The notes under the pieces were generated by a model. It had not been told where the DNA came from. It searched no databases and saw nothing but the letters and a program-made list of their open reading frames with translations. A DNA stretch of 64,000 nt from BP-464 sp045805505 (lineage in GTDB: Bacteria > Actinomycetota > Thermoleophilia > Solirubrobacterales > Solirubrobacteraceae): assembly GCA_045805505.1 (NCBI GenBank), contig JBJMLA010000124.1:19841-83840 (forward strand), written 5' to 3'. Positions 58,091 through 64,000 of the stretch are shown here, one piece after another. Both the position numbers and the translations under genes were made by a program. Positions within the stretch are counted from its first letter, which is position 1. Every line of letters starts with the position of its first letter.

Positions 58091-59227
58091 TTACAGACCG
58101 ATGACCTTGGAGAGGATCTCGCGCATGATCTCGTCGGTGCCGCCGCCGATCGGGCCCAGCCGGGAGTCGCGGGCGGCGCGCTCGATGTCGTACTCGACCA
58201 TGTAGCCGGCGCCGCCGTGCATCTGCAGGCAGTCGTCGATGAGGTCGAAGGCGCTGCGCTGGGTGATGAGCTTGGCCATCGTGACCTCCTTGACGACGTC
58301 CTCGCCGCCGGCGAAGCGGGCCAGCGCGTCGTAGGTCACGGTCCGCGCCGCGTGGATCGTCGTCGCGTGGTCGGCGAGCCGGTGCTTGAGGACCTGGAAC
58401 TTGCCGATCGGCCGGCCGAACGCCTCGCGGTCGGCGACGAACTGGACGGTCTTGTCGAACGCCGCCTGCATCGCGCTGACCGCGCCGAGCGACATCAGCA
58501 GCCGCTCCCACTGGAAGTTGGCCATGATCAGCTTGAAGCCCTCGTTCTCGCCGCCGAGCAGGTTCTCGTCGGGCACGAAGGCCTCGTCGAGGCTGATGAG
58601 CGCGGTGTCCGAGGCGTGCCAGCCCATCTTCTCGATCTTCGACGCCTCGTAGCCGGGCTGGTCGGTCTCGACGAGGAAGAAGCTGATGCCGTGGTGGCCG
58701 CCCTCGGCGGTCGTCTTCGCCGCGGTGACCACGAAGTCGGCGCGCACGCCGTTGGTGATGAACATCTTCGAGCCGCTGAGCGTCCAGCCGCCGTCGACGC
58801 GCGTCGCGCGGGTCTTGATGCCGGCGACGTCGGAGCCCGCGTCGGGCTCGGTGATCCCCAGGGCGGCGATCCGCTCGCCCTTGATGGCCGGAGCCAGGAA
58901 GCGCTGTTTCTGGTCCTCGGTGCCGAACTTCCAGATCGGCGGCGTGGCGATGCCGATGTGCGCGCCGATGCCCGCGGCGACGCCGCCGCTGCCGCTGAGG
59001 CTGAGCTCCTCGGTGAGCACCGCGTCGTGGAGGTAGTCCCCGCCCTGCCCGCCGTAGGCCTCGGGGTACTTCAGGCCGAGGAATCCGAGCTCGCCCATCC
59101 GCGTGAAGACGTCGTTGGGGAACCAGCGCGCGTTCTCCCATTCCGTCGCGTTGGGCCGCAGTTCGGCGGCGACGAAGCGGCGGATCGAGTCGCGCAGCTC
59201 GTCGTGCTCGGGCGAGAAGGGGTTCAT
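58091..59227 (-). CDS. Acyl-CoA dehydrogenase
   Basis: 378 aa. FAD enzyme of beta-oxidation. LGFLGLKYPEAYGGQGGDYL, ALGITEPDAGSDVAGIKTRA, GSKMFITNGVRADFVV, DREAFGRPIGKFQVLKHRLA, DDCLQMHGGAGYMVEYDIER and GGTDEIMREI. The N-terminal MNPFSPEHDELRDSIRRFVA is typical. Substrate chain length cannot be told. It heads a minus-strand group that continues with the FabG-like SDR. Confidence 0.94.
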   Translation of the reverse strand: MNPFSPEHDELRDSIRRFVAAELRPNATEWENARWFPNDVFTRMGELGFLGLKYPEAYGGQGGDYLHDAVLTEELSLSGSGGVAAGIGAHIGIATPPIWKFGTEDQKQRFLAPAIKGERIAALGITEPDAGSDVAGIKTRATRVDGGWTLSGSKMFITNGVRADFVVTAAKTTAEGGHHGISFFLVETDQPGYEASKIEKMGWHASDTALISLDEAFVPDENLLGGENEGFKLIMANFQWERLLMSLGAVSAMQAAFDKTVQFVADREAFGRPIGKFQVLKHRLADHATTIHAARTVTYDALARFAGGEDVVKEVTMAKLITQRSAFDLIDDCLQMHGGAGYMVEYDIERAARDSRLGPIGGGTDEIMREILSKVIGL

Positions 59228-59285
59228 CCGGGGGGATCTTCACACGATCGGCGACCGATGAGTTTTCGGGCTTCGTAGGGTCCTT

Positions 59286-60749
59286 GTGGACATGACCGAC
59301 ACGAACGACCGCTCCCGCTGGATCGCCCTGTACGTGATGTGCACGGGCGTGCTGATGATCGTCCTCGACGTCACGGTGGTGAACGTCGCGCTGCCGTCGA
59401 TCCAGGACGATCTGGGCTTCTCGCAGTCGAGCCTCGCCTGGGTGGTCAACGCCTACCTGATCGCCTTCGGCGGCCTGTTGATGCTCGCCGGCCGGCTCGG
59501 TGACCTCCTCAGCCGCCGCGGCGTGTTCCTCGTGGGGCTGGCCGTCTTCACGCTGGCCTCGATCGCCTGCGGCGTCTCGCAGTCCCAGGAGATGCTGGTC
59601 ATCGCGCGGTTCATCCAGGGCATCGGCGGCGCGCTGTCCAGCGCGGTGGTGCTGGGGATGATCGTCACGATGTTCCCCGAGCCGCGCGAGCAGGCCAAGG
59701 CGATCGGCGTCTACGGCTTCGTGGCGAGCGCCGGCGGCTCGATCGGGCTCGTGCTCGGCGGCCTGCTGACCGACTCGATCAACTGGCACTGGGTCTTCTT
59801 CGTCAACGTCCCGGTGGGCATCGTCACGGCGATCCTCGCGGTGCGCCTGCTCGAGCACGACAAGGGCCTGGGCCTGTCGAAGGGCGCCGACGCGCTGGGC
59901 GCGCTGCTGATCACCGCGGCGCTGATGATGCTCGTCTACACGATCGTCGATCCGGCGGCCATGGACGGCTGGGGCGCGGGCCGGACGCTGGCGTTCCTCG
60001 CCGGCTCGATCGCGCTGCTGATCGCCTTCCTCGTCCGCGAGGCGACGGCGCGGACGCCGCTGATCCCGCTGAAGGTCTTCCGCTCGCGCAACGTCGCCGG
60101 CGCCAACGTCATCCAGCTCGTCAGCGTGCCGGCGATGTTCGGCATGTTCTTCCTGGGCGCGCTGTACTGCGAGCGCGTGCTGGACTACAGCCCGCTGGAG
60201 ATCGGCCTCGCGTTCCTGCCCGGCTCGGTGATCATGGGCGTGCTGTCGCTGCGCTACACCGAGCGCCTCAGCCACCGCTTCGGCGCGCGGCAGGTCACGA
60301 TCGCCGGCTTCGTCCTCGTGCTCGGTGCGGTGCTGCTGTTCTCGCGCGCGCCGGTCGACGGCGACTACCCGGTCGATCTGCTGCCGCTGATGATCCTCTT
60401 CGGCGTGGGCGCCGGCCTGGCCTTCCCGGCGCTGGTGGGCATCGCGATGTCGGGGGTCGAGATGCAGGACGCCGGCGTGGTGTCGGGCCTGGTCAACACG
60501 ACCGCACAGGTCGGCGGGGCGCTCGGCCTGGCCGTGCTCGCCACCGTCGCCGCGAGCCGCACGAGCAGCCTCGAGGACGCGGGCCGCTCGGCCGCCGACG
60601 CGCTCAACGGCGGCTACCACGTCGCGTTCCTCATCGGCGCGGGCCTGCTCGTCGTGGCGCTCGCGGTGGCGACGTTCGTCCTGCACCGGCCGCCCGCGGT
60701 CGCGCAGGCGCCGGCCGCTCCCGGCGAGCCCGCCCCCGCGGAGGCCTAG
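59286..60749 (+). CDS. MFS transporter, DHA2 family (EmrB/QacA type)
   Basis: 487 aa, about 14 transmembrane helices. VLDVTVVNVALPSIQDDLGF in the first helix, GRLGDLLSRRGVFLVGLAVF (motif A) and the QGIGGALSSAVVLGMIVTMF helix mark the DHA2 group. It exports drugs or lipophilic compounds by proton antiport. The N-terminus starts at GTG 59286 or ATG 59292; TAGGGT is at 59276-59281. The stop lies directly against a 49-nt palindrome. Confidence 0.92.
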   Translation: MDMTDTNDRSRWIALYVMCTGVLMIVLDVTVVNVALPSIQDDLGFSQSSLAWVVNAYLIAFGGLLMLAGRLGDLLSRRGVFLVGLAVFTLASIACGVSQSQEMLVIARFIQGIGGALSSAVVLGMIVTMFPEPREQAKAIGVYGFVASAGGSIGLVLGGLLTDSINWHWVFFVNVPVGIVTAILAVRLLEHDKGLGLSKGADALGALLITAALMMLVYTIVDPAAMDGWGAGRTLAFLAGSIALLIAFLVREATARTPLIPLKVFRSRNVAGANVIQLVSVPAMFGMFFLGALYCERVLDYSPLEIGLAFLPGSVIMGVLSLRYTERLSHRFGARQVTIAGFVLVLGAVLLFSRAPVDGDYPVDLLPLMILFGVGAGLAFPALVGIAMSGVEMQDAGVVSGLVNTTAQVGGALGLAVLATVAASRTSSLEDAGRSAADALNGGYHVAFLIGAGLLVVALAVATFVLHRPPAVAQAPAAPGEPAPAEA

Positions 60750-60798
60750 GGGGTCGCGCACGTTCTCCTGGACTATCCAGGAGAACGTGCGGCACCCC
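60750..60798. repeat. 49-nt palindromic repeat, copy B
   Basis: Nearly perfect inverted repeat with CCTGGACTATCCAGG at its centre and GGGGTC...CACCCC ends. It begins the base after the MFS stop and carries the last codons and stop of the DUF559 gene. Confidence 0.88.
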
Positions 60799-61753
60799 GT
60801 TGACGGAGTACCTCGGAAAGCTCCGAGAGTGCGCCGTCTTGCACCTGGCGCCAGGTGAAGCGCAGGACGACGAGGCCGCGGGCCGCCAGCCAGCGGTCGC
60901 GCGCGCGGTCGGCCTCGAAGGCGTCGCGGTCGCTGTGGTGCTCCCAGCTGTCGAGCTCGACGACGACGCCCTCGCGCTCGAAGTGCAGGTCGAACTCGTA
61001 CGGGCCGAGCTGGTGGTTGACCGCCGGCCGCGGCAGGCCCAGGTCGTCGAGTATCGGAAGCACGTCGCGCTCCCAGCCGCTGCGCGTGAACGCGTGGCGC
61101 GGGTCGATCTCCAGGATGGCCCGGCGCAGCACGCCGCAGCCGCGGTGCCCGTTGCTGCGCAGGACGAGATCGTCGAGCGCGCGGCCGTCGTAGACGCCGA
61201 TCTTCTCGGCCCGCTCGAGCAGCCGCGTGACGTCACGGGTCGCGGCTCCGGCGGCCAGGTCGAGGATGGTCCTGGCCCAGCTCGTCACCGGCAGACCGTC
61301 GACGATGACCACGTCGGCTGCGGTGAGCGTGCCGCGATGCACGCGAACCCCGCGGCGGGGCCGGGCGTGCCGGGGAACGATGACGTCGACGCCGGCCCGG
61401 CGATTGCGCCGGAGGTCGTGCTCGGCGGCCGCGGCGTCGCGGGCGACCGCGGCGCCGGGCCCGAACGCGAGGCACGCGGCGAACAGGCTCGATCGCGGCG
61501 CGAACGCGGCGTGCCCCGCGGCATAGACCCCGCGGTGGACGCGGCGCAGATGCCCGCTCGCCAGCCGGTCGTCGATCTCGTTGCGCGTCAGGCCCGCGGC
61601 CGCCAGCTGCCGGCGAGCGACGATCCCGGCCTGGCCGCTCGCCAGCTCGGCGATGACCTCGTCGGGGTGGGGTCGTTCACCTTTTCCTGGATAGCGGAGA
61701 ACAACGTGCGCCACCCCCTCCAGCGTGGTCCCGCGAACGTTGCGCGGGACCAC
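60773..61753 (-). CDS. AbiEi-type winged helix plus DUF559 endonuclease-like protein
   Basis: 326 aa from GTG 61753 (or 313 from GTG 61714). Residues 40-90 form the AbiEi-like antitoxin domain (GIVARRQLAAAGLTRNEIDD, LRRVHRGVYAAGHAAF). The C-terminal DUF559 (Vsr/PD-(D/E)xK-like) domain has YEFDLHFEREGVVVELDSWE, DAFEADRARDRWLAARGLVV, RFTWRQV. Both ends are written in copies of the 49-nt palindrome: the first residues (GVAHVVLRYPGKGERP) and the last ones (SPG-stop). No toxin AbiEii partner is next to it. It starts 7 nt after the SnoaL stop. Confidence 0.82.
   Translation of the reverse strand: MVPRNVRGTTLEGVAHVVLRYPGKGERPHPDEVIAELASGQAGIVARRQLAAAGLTRNEIDDRLASGHLRRVHRGVYAAGHAAFAPRSSLFAACLAFGPGAAVARDAAAAEHDLRRNRRAGVDVIVPRHARPRRGVRVHRGTLTAADVVIVDGLPVTSWARTILDLAAGAATRDVTRLLERAEKIGVYDGRALDDLVLRSNGHRGCGVLRRAILEIDPRHAFTRSGWERDVLPILDDLGLPRPAVNHQLGPYEFDLHFEREGVVVELDSWEHHSDRDAFEADRARDRWLAARGLVVLRFTWRQVQDGALSELSEVLRQRGAARSPG
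61669..61717. repeat. 49-nt palindromic repeat, copy C (diverged centre)
   Basis: Same length and same ends (GGGGTC...CACCCC) as copies A and B, but the central stem has mutated. It lies inside the 5' part of the DUF559 gene, so that gene is bracketed by copies B and C. Confidence 0.78.
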
Positions 61754-61754
61754 G
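61724..61754. repeat. Inverted repeat at the DUF559 gene start
   Basis: CGTGGTCCCGCG and CGCGGGACCACG, perfect 12-bp arms around AACGTTG. It covers the GTG at 61753 and could hide it in an mRNA hairpin. Confidence 0.7.
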
Positions 61755-61760
61755 CAGCTG

Positions 61761-62159
61761 TCACAGAACCGTGTGGCCCCGGGCCGCGTGGTCGAAGCCG
61801 ATGAGGTCGCCGCCGCGCTCGTTGTAGTAGGCGCGGACCTCGGCGATCAGCCCGTCGCGGAAGCGGAAGAGCTCGGCGCCGCGGTCGAGCATCCGGGTCT
61901 TCTTCGTCGGGTGATCGAACGCCATCGACCACTCGATCGCCGCCTGCTCGTCGTCGGCGACGAGGTTCTCGAGCACCCAGACCGCGTTGAGGAACTGCAC
62001 CGCGGCCGCCGCGTTCTCGGCGATCTGCGCGGCGCCGAGATGTGGCGCGCGGCGCGTGTAGTAGTGGATCGCGTCATCGGTGAAGTGCTGCGCCACCGCA
62101 GCGGCGTCGCCGGAGCTCAGATCGTCGTAGTAGGCGCGCACGCGCTCGGCCGGAGTCAT
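61761..62159 (-). CDS. SnoaL-like/nuclear transport factor 2 fold protein
   Basis: 132 aa. MTPAERVRAYYDDLSSGDAA, FTDDAIHYYTRRAPHLGAAQ, FLNAVWVLENLVADDEQAAI and FRFRDGLIAEVRAYYNE fit the SnoaL_2 cone fold. Function ranges from hydratase or isomerase to ligand binding; none can be fixed. TAGGTT lies 8 nt before the ATG. Confidence 0.85.
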   Translation of the reverse strand: MTPAERVRAYYDDLSSGDAAAVAQHFTDDAIHYYTRRAPHLGAAQIAENAAAAVQFLNAVWVLENLVADDEQAAIEWSMAFDHPTKKTRMLDRGAELFRFRDGLIAEVRAYYNERGGDLIGFDHAARGHTVL

Positions 62160-62167
62160 GGCGGCGA

Positions 62168-62173
62168 AACCTA
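62168..62173 (-). promoter_or_regulatory. -10 element TAGGTT of the SnoaL-like gene
   Basis: Reads AACCTA on the plus strand, 8 nt before ATG 62159. Its last bases enter the hairpin at 62172-62190. Confidence 0.5.
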
Positions 62174-62190
62174 AAGGGTCCGTCCCTTTA
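62172..62190. promoter_or_regulatory. Palindrome TAAAGGG-N5-CCCTTTA between divergent promoters
   Basis: Perfect 7-bp arms lying exactly between the two divergent -10 elements and touching both. It may be an operator that controls both genes. Confidence 0.45.
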
Positions 62191-62194
62191 TGTT
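62189..62194 (+). promoter_or_regulatory. -10 element TATGTT of the M20 peptidase
   Basis: Seven nt before ATG 62202 and overlapping the ATG at 62190, which it rules out as the likely start. Confidence 0.55.
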
Positions 62195-62201
62195 GGCCCG
62201 C

Positions 62202-63533
62202 ATGGATCTGCTCGACCCGCTCATCGAATGGCTGAAGATCCCGTCGATCTCGACGGGGGAGGGGAGCGCCGCCGATCTCGAGCGCGGCGCGCAGTGGGCG
62301 GCCGACCGGGTGCGAGCAGCGGGCGGCACGGCCGACCTGGTGACGATCGACGGCGGCAACCCGCTGGTCGTCGGTGACCTCGCCGCCGCGGACGCGAGCG
62401 CGCCGACGGTCCTGATCTACGGCCACTACGACGTCCAGGGGATCGGCGACGCGAACGCCTGGACCACGCCCGCGTTCGAGCCGACGATCCGCGACGGGCG
62501 GCTCTACGGCCGCGGAACCGCCGACGACAAGGGCAACTTCTTCCCGCTGCTGCACGTCGCCTGCGCCCTGGCCGCCGAGGGCGCGCTTCCGGTCAACGTC
62601 CGCGTCCTCATCGAGGGCGAGGAGGAGATCGGCGGCGAGTCGGTGGCCAAGTGGGTCCAGCGCGACGAGCGCGGCGCCGACGCAGCGATCGTCTTCGACT
62701 CGGGGATGGAGAACGAGAGCACGCCGGCGATCACCGTCGGGCTGCGCGGCGTCGTCCACACCCAGCTGACCGTGCGCACCGGCGCGCGCGACATCCACCA
62801 GGGCCTCTACGGCGGCGCCGCCCTCAACGCCCTCAACGCGCTGCACCGCATCGTCGCCGCGGTCCTGCCCGACGAGCGCGGCCGCGTGCGCGAGGAGCTC
62901 GCCGCCGGCGTGCTGCCCGCCGCCGACGTCGAGCGCGCGTCGTGGGAGCGTCTGACGCCCGGCGCCCGGATGCTCTCCGACGCGGGCGCGCGCCCCGTCG
63001 CCGCCGGCGCGGGGGAGGAGTTCTACGAGCGCACCGGCGCCCGCCCCGCCGTCGATCTGAACTACACGGAGTCCGGCGCGCCGCGGACGGTGCTGCCCGG
63101 CGAGGCCAAGGGCGCGGTCACGCTGCGCCTGGCGCCGGGTCAGAGCGCCGCCGACCTGCAGCCCGTCTTCGAGCAGCTGCTGCGCGACGCCGCGCCCGAG
63201 GGCGCCGAGGTCGAGATCCATCACCACAGCGGCGAGCCGTCGTTCTTCGATCCCGAGTCGCCCGCGCTCAAGCTCGCCGGCGAGGCCATCGGCCGCGCCT
63301 GCGGAACCGAGCCCGTCTACATCCGCAGCGGCGGCTCGATCCCGGTCGTCGCCGATCTGGCCGGCGCCGGCATTCCGACGATCGTCTCGGGCTTCAGCCT
63401 CCCGGACGATGCGTTCCACGCGCCCGACGAGTCCTACCGCCTGAAGTCGCTCGAGCTCGGCGAGTCCGCGAGCCGCGAGCTGCTCCAGGCGTTCAGCGCG
63501 CTGCGGTCCTACAGCCACAACTCCGGAGAGTGA
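62202..63533 (+). CDS. M20 family dipeptidase/peptidase
   Basis: 443 aa from ATG 62202 (447 from 62190). Zinc exopeptidase: YGHYDVQGIGDANAW (metal His, catalytic Asp), GRGTADDKGNFFPLL (bridging Asp), IEGEEEIGGESVAKW (general base Glu and metal Glu), IVFDSGMENES, and SGGSIPVVADLAGAG near the C-terminus. The lid domain lies at about 185-310. It resembles the carnosinase-type dipeptidases. Nine bp separate its stop from the convergent acyl-CoA dehydrogenase. Confidence 0.93.
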   Translation: MDLLDPLIEWLKIPSISTGEGSAADLERGAQWAADRVRAAGGTADLVTIDGGNPLVVGDLAAADASAPTVLIYGHYDVQGIGDANAWTTPAFEPTIRDGRLYGRGTADDKGNFFPLLHVACALAAEGALPVNVRVLIEGEEEIGGESVAKWVQRDERGADAAIVFDSGMENESTPAITVGLRGVVHTQLTVRTGARDIHQGLYGGAALNALNALHRIVAAVLPDERGRVREELAAGVLPAADVERASWERLTPGARMLSDAGARPVAAGAGEEFYERTGARPAVDLNYTESGAPRTVLPGEAKGAVTLRLAPGQSAADLQPVFEQLLRDAAPEGAEVEIHHHSGEPSFFDPESPALKLAGEAIGRACGTEPVYIRSGGSIPVVADLAGAGIPTIVSGFSLPDDAFHAPDESYRLKSLELGESASRELLQAFSALRSYSHNSGE

Positions 63534-63542
63534 GCCTTCGGC

Positions 63543-64000
63543 TCAGAGTCCGTAGCTGCGCCCGATCACGTCGAGCATGATCTCGTCGGTGCCCGCGCCG
63601 ATGCGGTTGAGGCGCATGTCGCGCCAGACGCGCTCGACGCCGTACTCCTTCATGTAGCCCGCGCCGCCGTGGATCTGGATGCACTCGTCGGCGACCTCGA
63701 CCGCGACGCGTGAGGCGTGCAGCTTGGCCATCGAGATCTCGCGCACGGGGTACTCGCCGTTGTGGTGGCGCCAGGCGGTCGTGTAGACCATCTGCCGCGC
63801 GCTCTCGATCGCCGTGGCCATCTCGGCGAACTTGTGGCGGATGACCTGGAACTTGCCGATCTGGCGGCCGAAGGCGGTGCGCTCGGTCGCGTACTGCAGC
63901 GTCTTCTCGAACACCTTCTGGGCGCCGGCGACGCAGCCCGCGGCGCCGATCAGGCGCTCGCCCTGGAGCTCCCACATGATGTGGTAGAAGCCCTTGCCGA
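63543..64000 (-). CDS. Acyl-CoA dehydrogenase, 5' end outside window
   Basis: Only the C-terminal 152 residues or so are present, the flavin-binding helical domain: RTAFGRQIGKFQVIRHKFAE, DECIQIHGGAGYMKEYGVER, MRLNRIGAGTDEIMLDVI. The frame is open through position 64000. It is related to, but clearly distinct from, the enzyme at 58091-59227; the GGAGYM and GTDEIM motifs are shared. Confidence 0.93.
   Translation of the reverse strand, partial: GKGFYHIMWELQGERLIGAAGCVAGAQKVFEKTLQYATERTAFGRQIGKFQVIRHKFAEMATAIESARQMVYTTAWRHHNGEYPVREISMAKLHASRVAVEVADECIQIHGGAGYMKEYGVERVWRDMRLNRIGAGTDEIMLDVIGRSYGL

Noticed and set aside
58044..60761. Minus-strand frame extending upstream of the FabG-like SDR for hundreds of codons
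   Set aside because: It is antisense or out of frame to the acyl-CoA dehydrogenase and the MFS gene. The SDR has a ribosome-binding site and ATG at 58043.
60750..61753. Complete AbiEi-AbiEii toxin-antitoxin pair
   Set aside because: No nucleotidyltransferase toxin gene adjoins; the second domain is a DUF559 nuclease-like fold in the same protein.

Overview
The window reads as chromosomal DNA of a very GC-rich actinobacterium. Its gene set (duplicated long ECF sigma factors with C-terminal extensions, many acyl-CoA enzymes, a wax-ester/diacylglycerol acyltransferase, short-palindrome repeats) and its promoter style point to the class Thermoleophilia, order Solirubrobacterales. That placement is inference; no rRNA gene is present to confirm it. 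Genes are packed on both strands with short or negative gaps. The only stable RNA seen is one tRNA-Pro(CGG). There is no phage, insertion sequence or CRISPR array.

Layout. 1-3.4 kb: HisC-like aminotransferase (cut by the left edge), a membrane protein, a long-chain acyl-CoA ligase, a small DNA-binding-like protein. 3.5-9.4 kb: Nif3-family protein, first ECF sigma fusion, PEP-mutase-family enzyme, tRNA-Pro, secreted proteins including a GH5-type glycosidase. 9.4-13.5 kb: Lrp regulator divergent from a tightly overlapping DUF6421-SDR-threonine aldolase operon. 13.6-19.8 kb: TetR/membrane-protein divergent pair, disulfide oxidoreductase, glucose-dehydrogenase-like lipoprotein, WS/DGAT, MFS exporter. 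19.8-24.9 kb: a structured leader region, HD-GYP phosphodiesterase, metallo-beta-lactamase-fold enzyme, leucine-type dehydrogenase, second ECF sigma fusion. 25-33.3 kb: aldehyde dehydrogenase, thiolase, SDR, SCP2 protein, beta-propeller, epimerase, PNPOx-type protein, Nudix, rubredoxin. 33.5-46.4 kb: biotin genes in two blocks (bioA; bioB-bioF-bioD) around a PrmC-like methyltransferase, an M1 peptidase, a LuxR-type regulator, a spermidine-synthase-like membrane protein, a MYG1 protein and SelO. 46.5-53.2 kb: receiver protein, XthA, CoA-binding protein, an enoyl-CoA hydratase-HipA-DUF3037 operon, a stand-alone biotin carrier, glycerol kinase and a PlsC acyltransferase. 53.2-64 kb: MBL hydrolase, carboxyethylornithine-synthase-like protein, an overlapping SDR-GNAT-cupin-lipase operon behind an acyl-CoA dehydrogenase, a DHA2 drug exporter, a palindrome-flanked DUF559 endonuclease-like gene, a SnoaL protein, an M20 peptidase and a second acyl-CoA dehydrogenase (cut by the right edge).

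How the genes fit together. The most coherent theme is lipid and acyl-CoA metabolism: acyl activation, two acyl-CoA dehydrogenases, enoyl-CoA hydratase, thiolase, FabG-like SDRs, glycerol kinase overlapping PlsC, and WS/DGAT for storage lipid. A second theme is biotin: bioA, bioB, bioF, bioD plus a free biotin carrier; bioC and bioH are not in the window.

Structural signals beyond the genes. Many start codons lie 6-9 nt downstream of a TANNNT hexamer, which suggests widespread leaderless transcription. Six convergent gene pairs share a single CTAG that carries both stop codons. Three copies of a 49-nt palindrome are present, and two of them bracket the DUF559 gene. A mini-ORF with alternative hairpins sits upstream of the HD-GYP gene. 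Two genes have no ATG, GTG or TTG start in reach.
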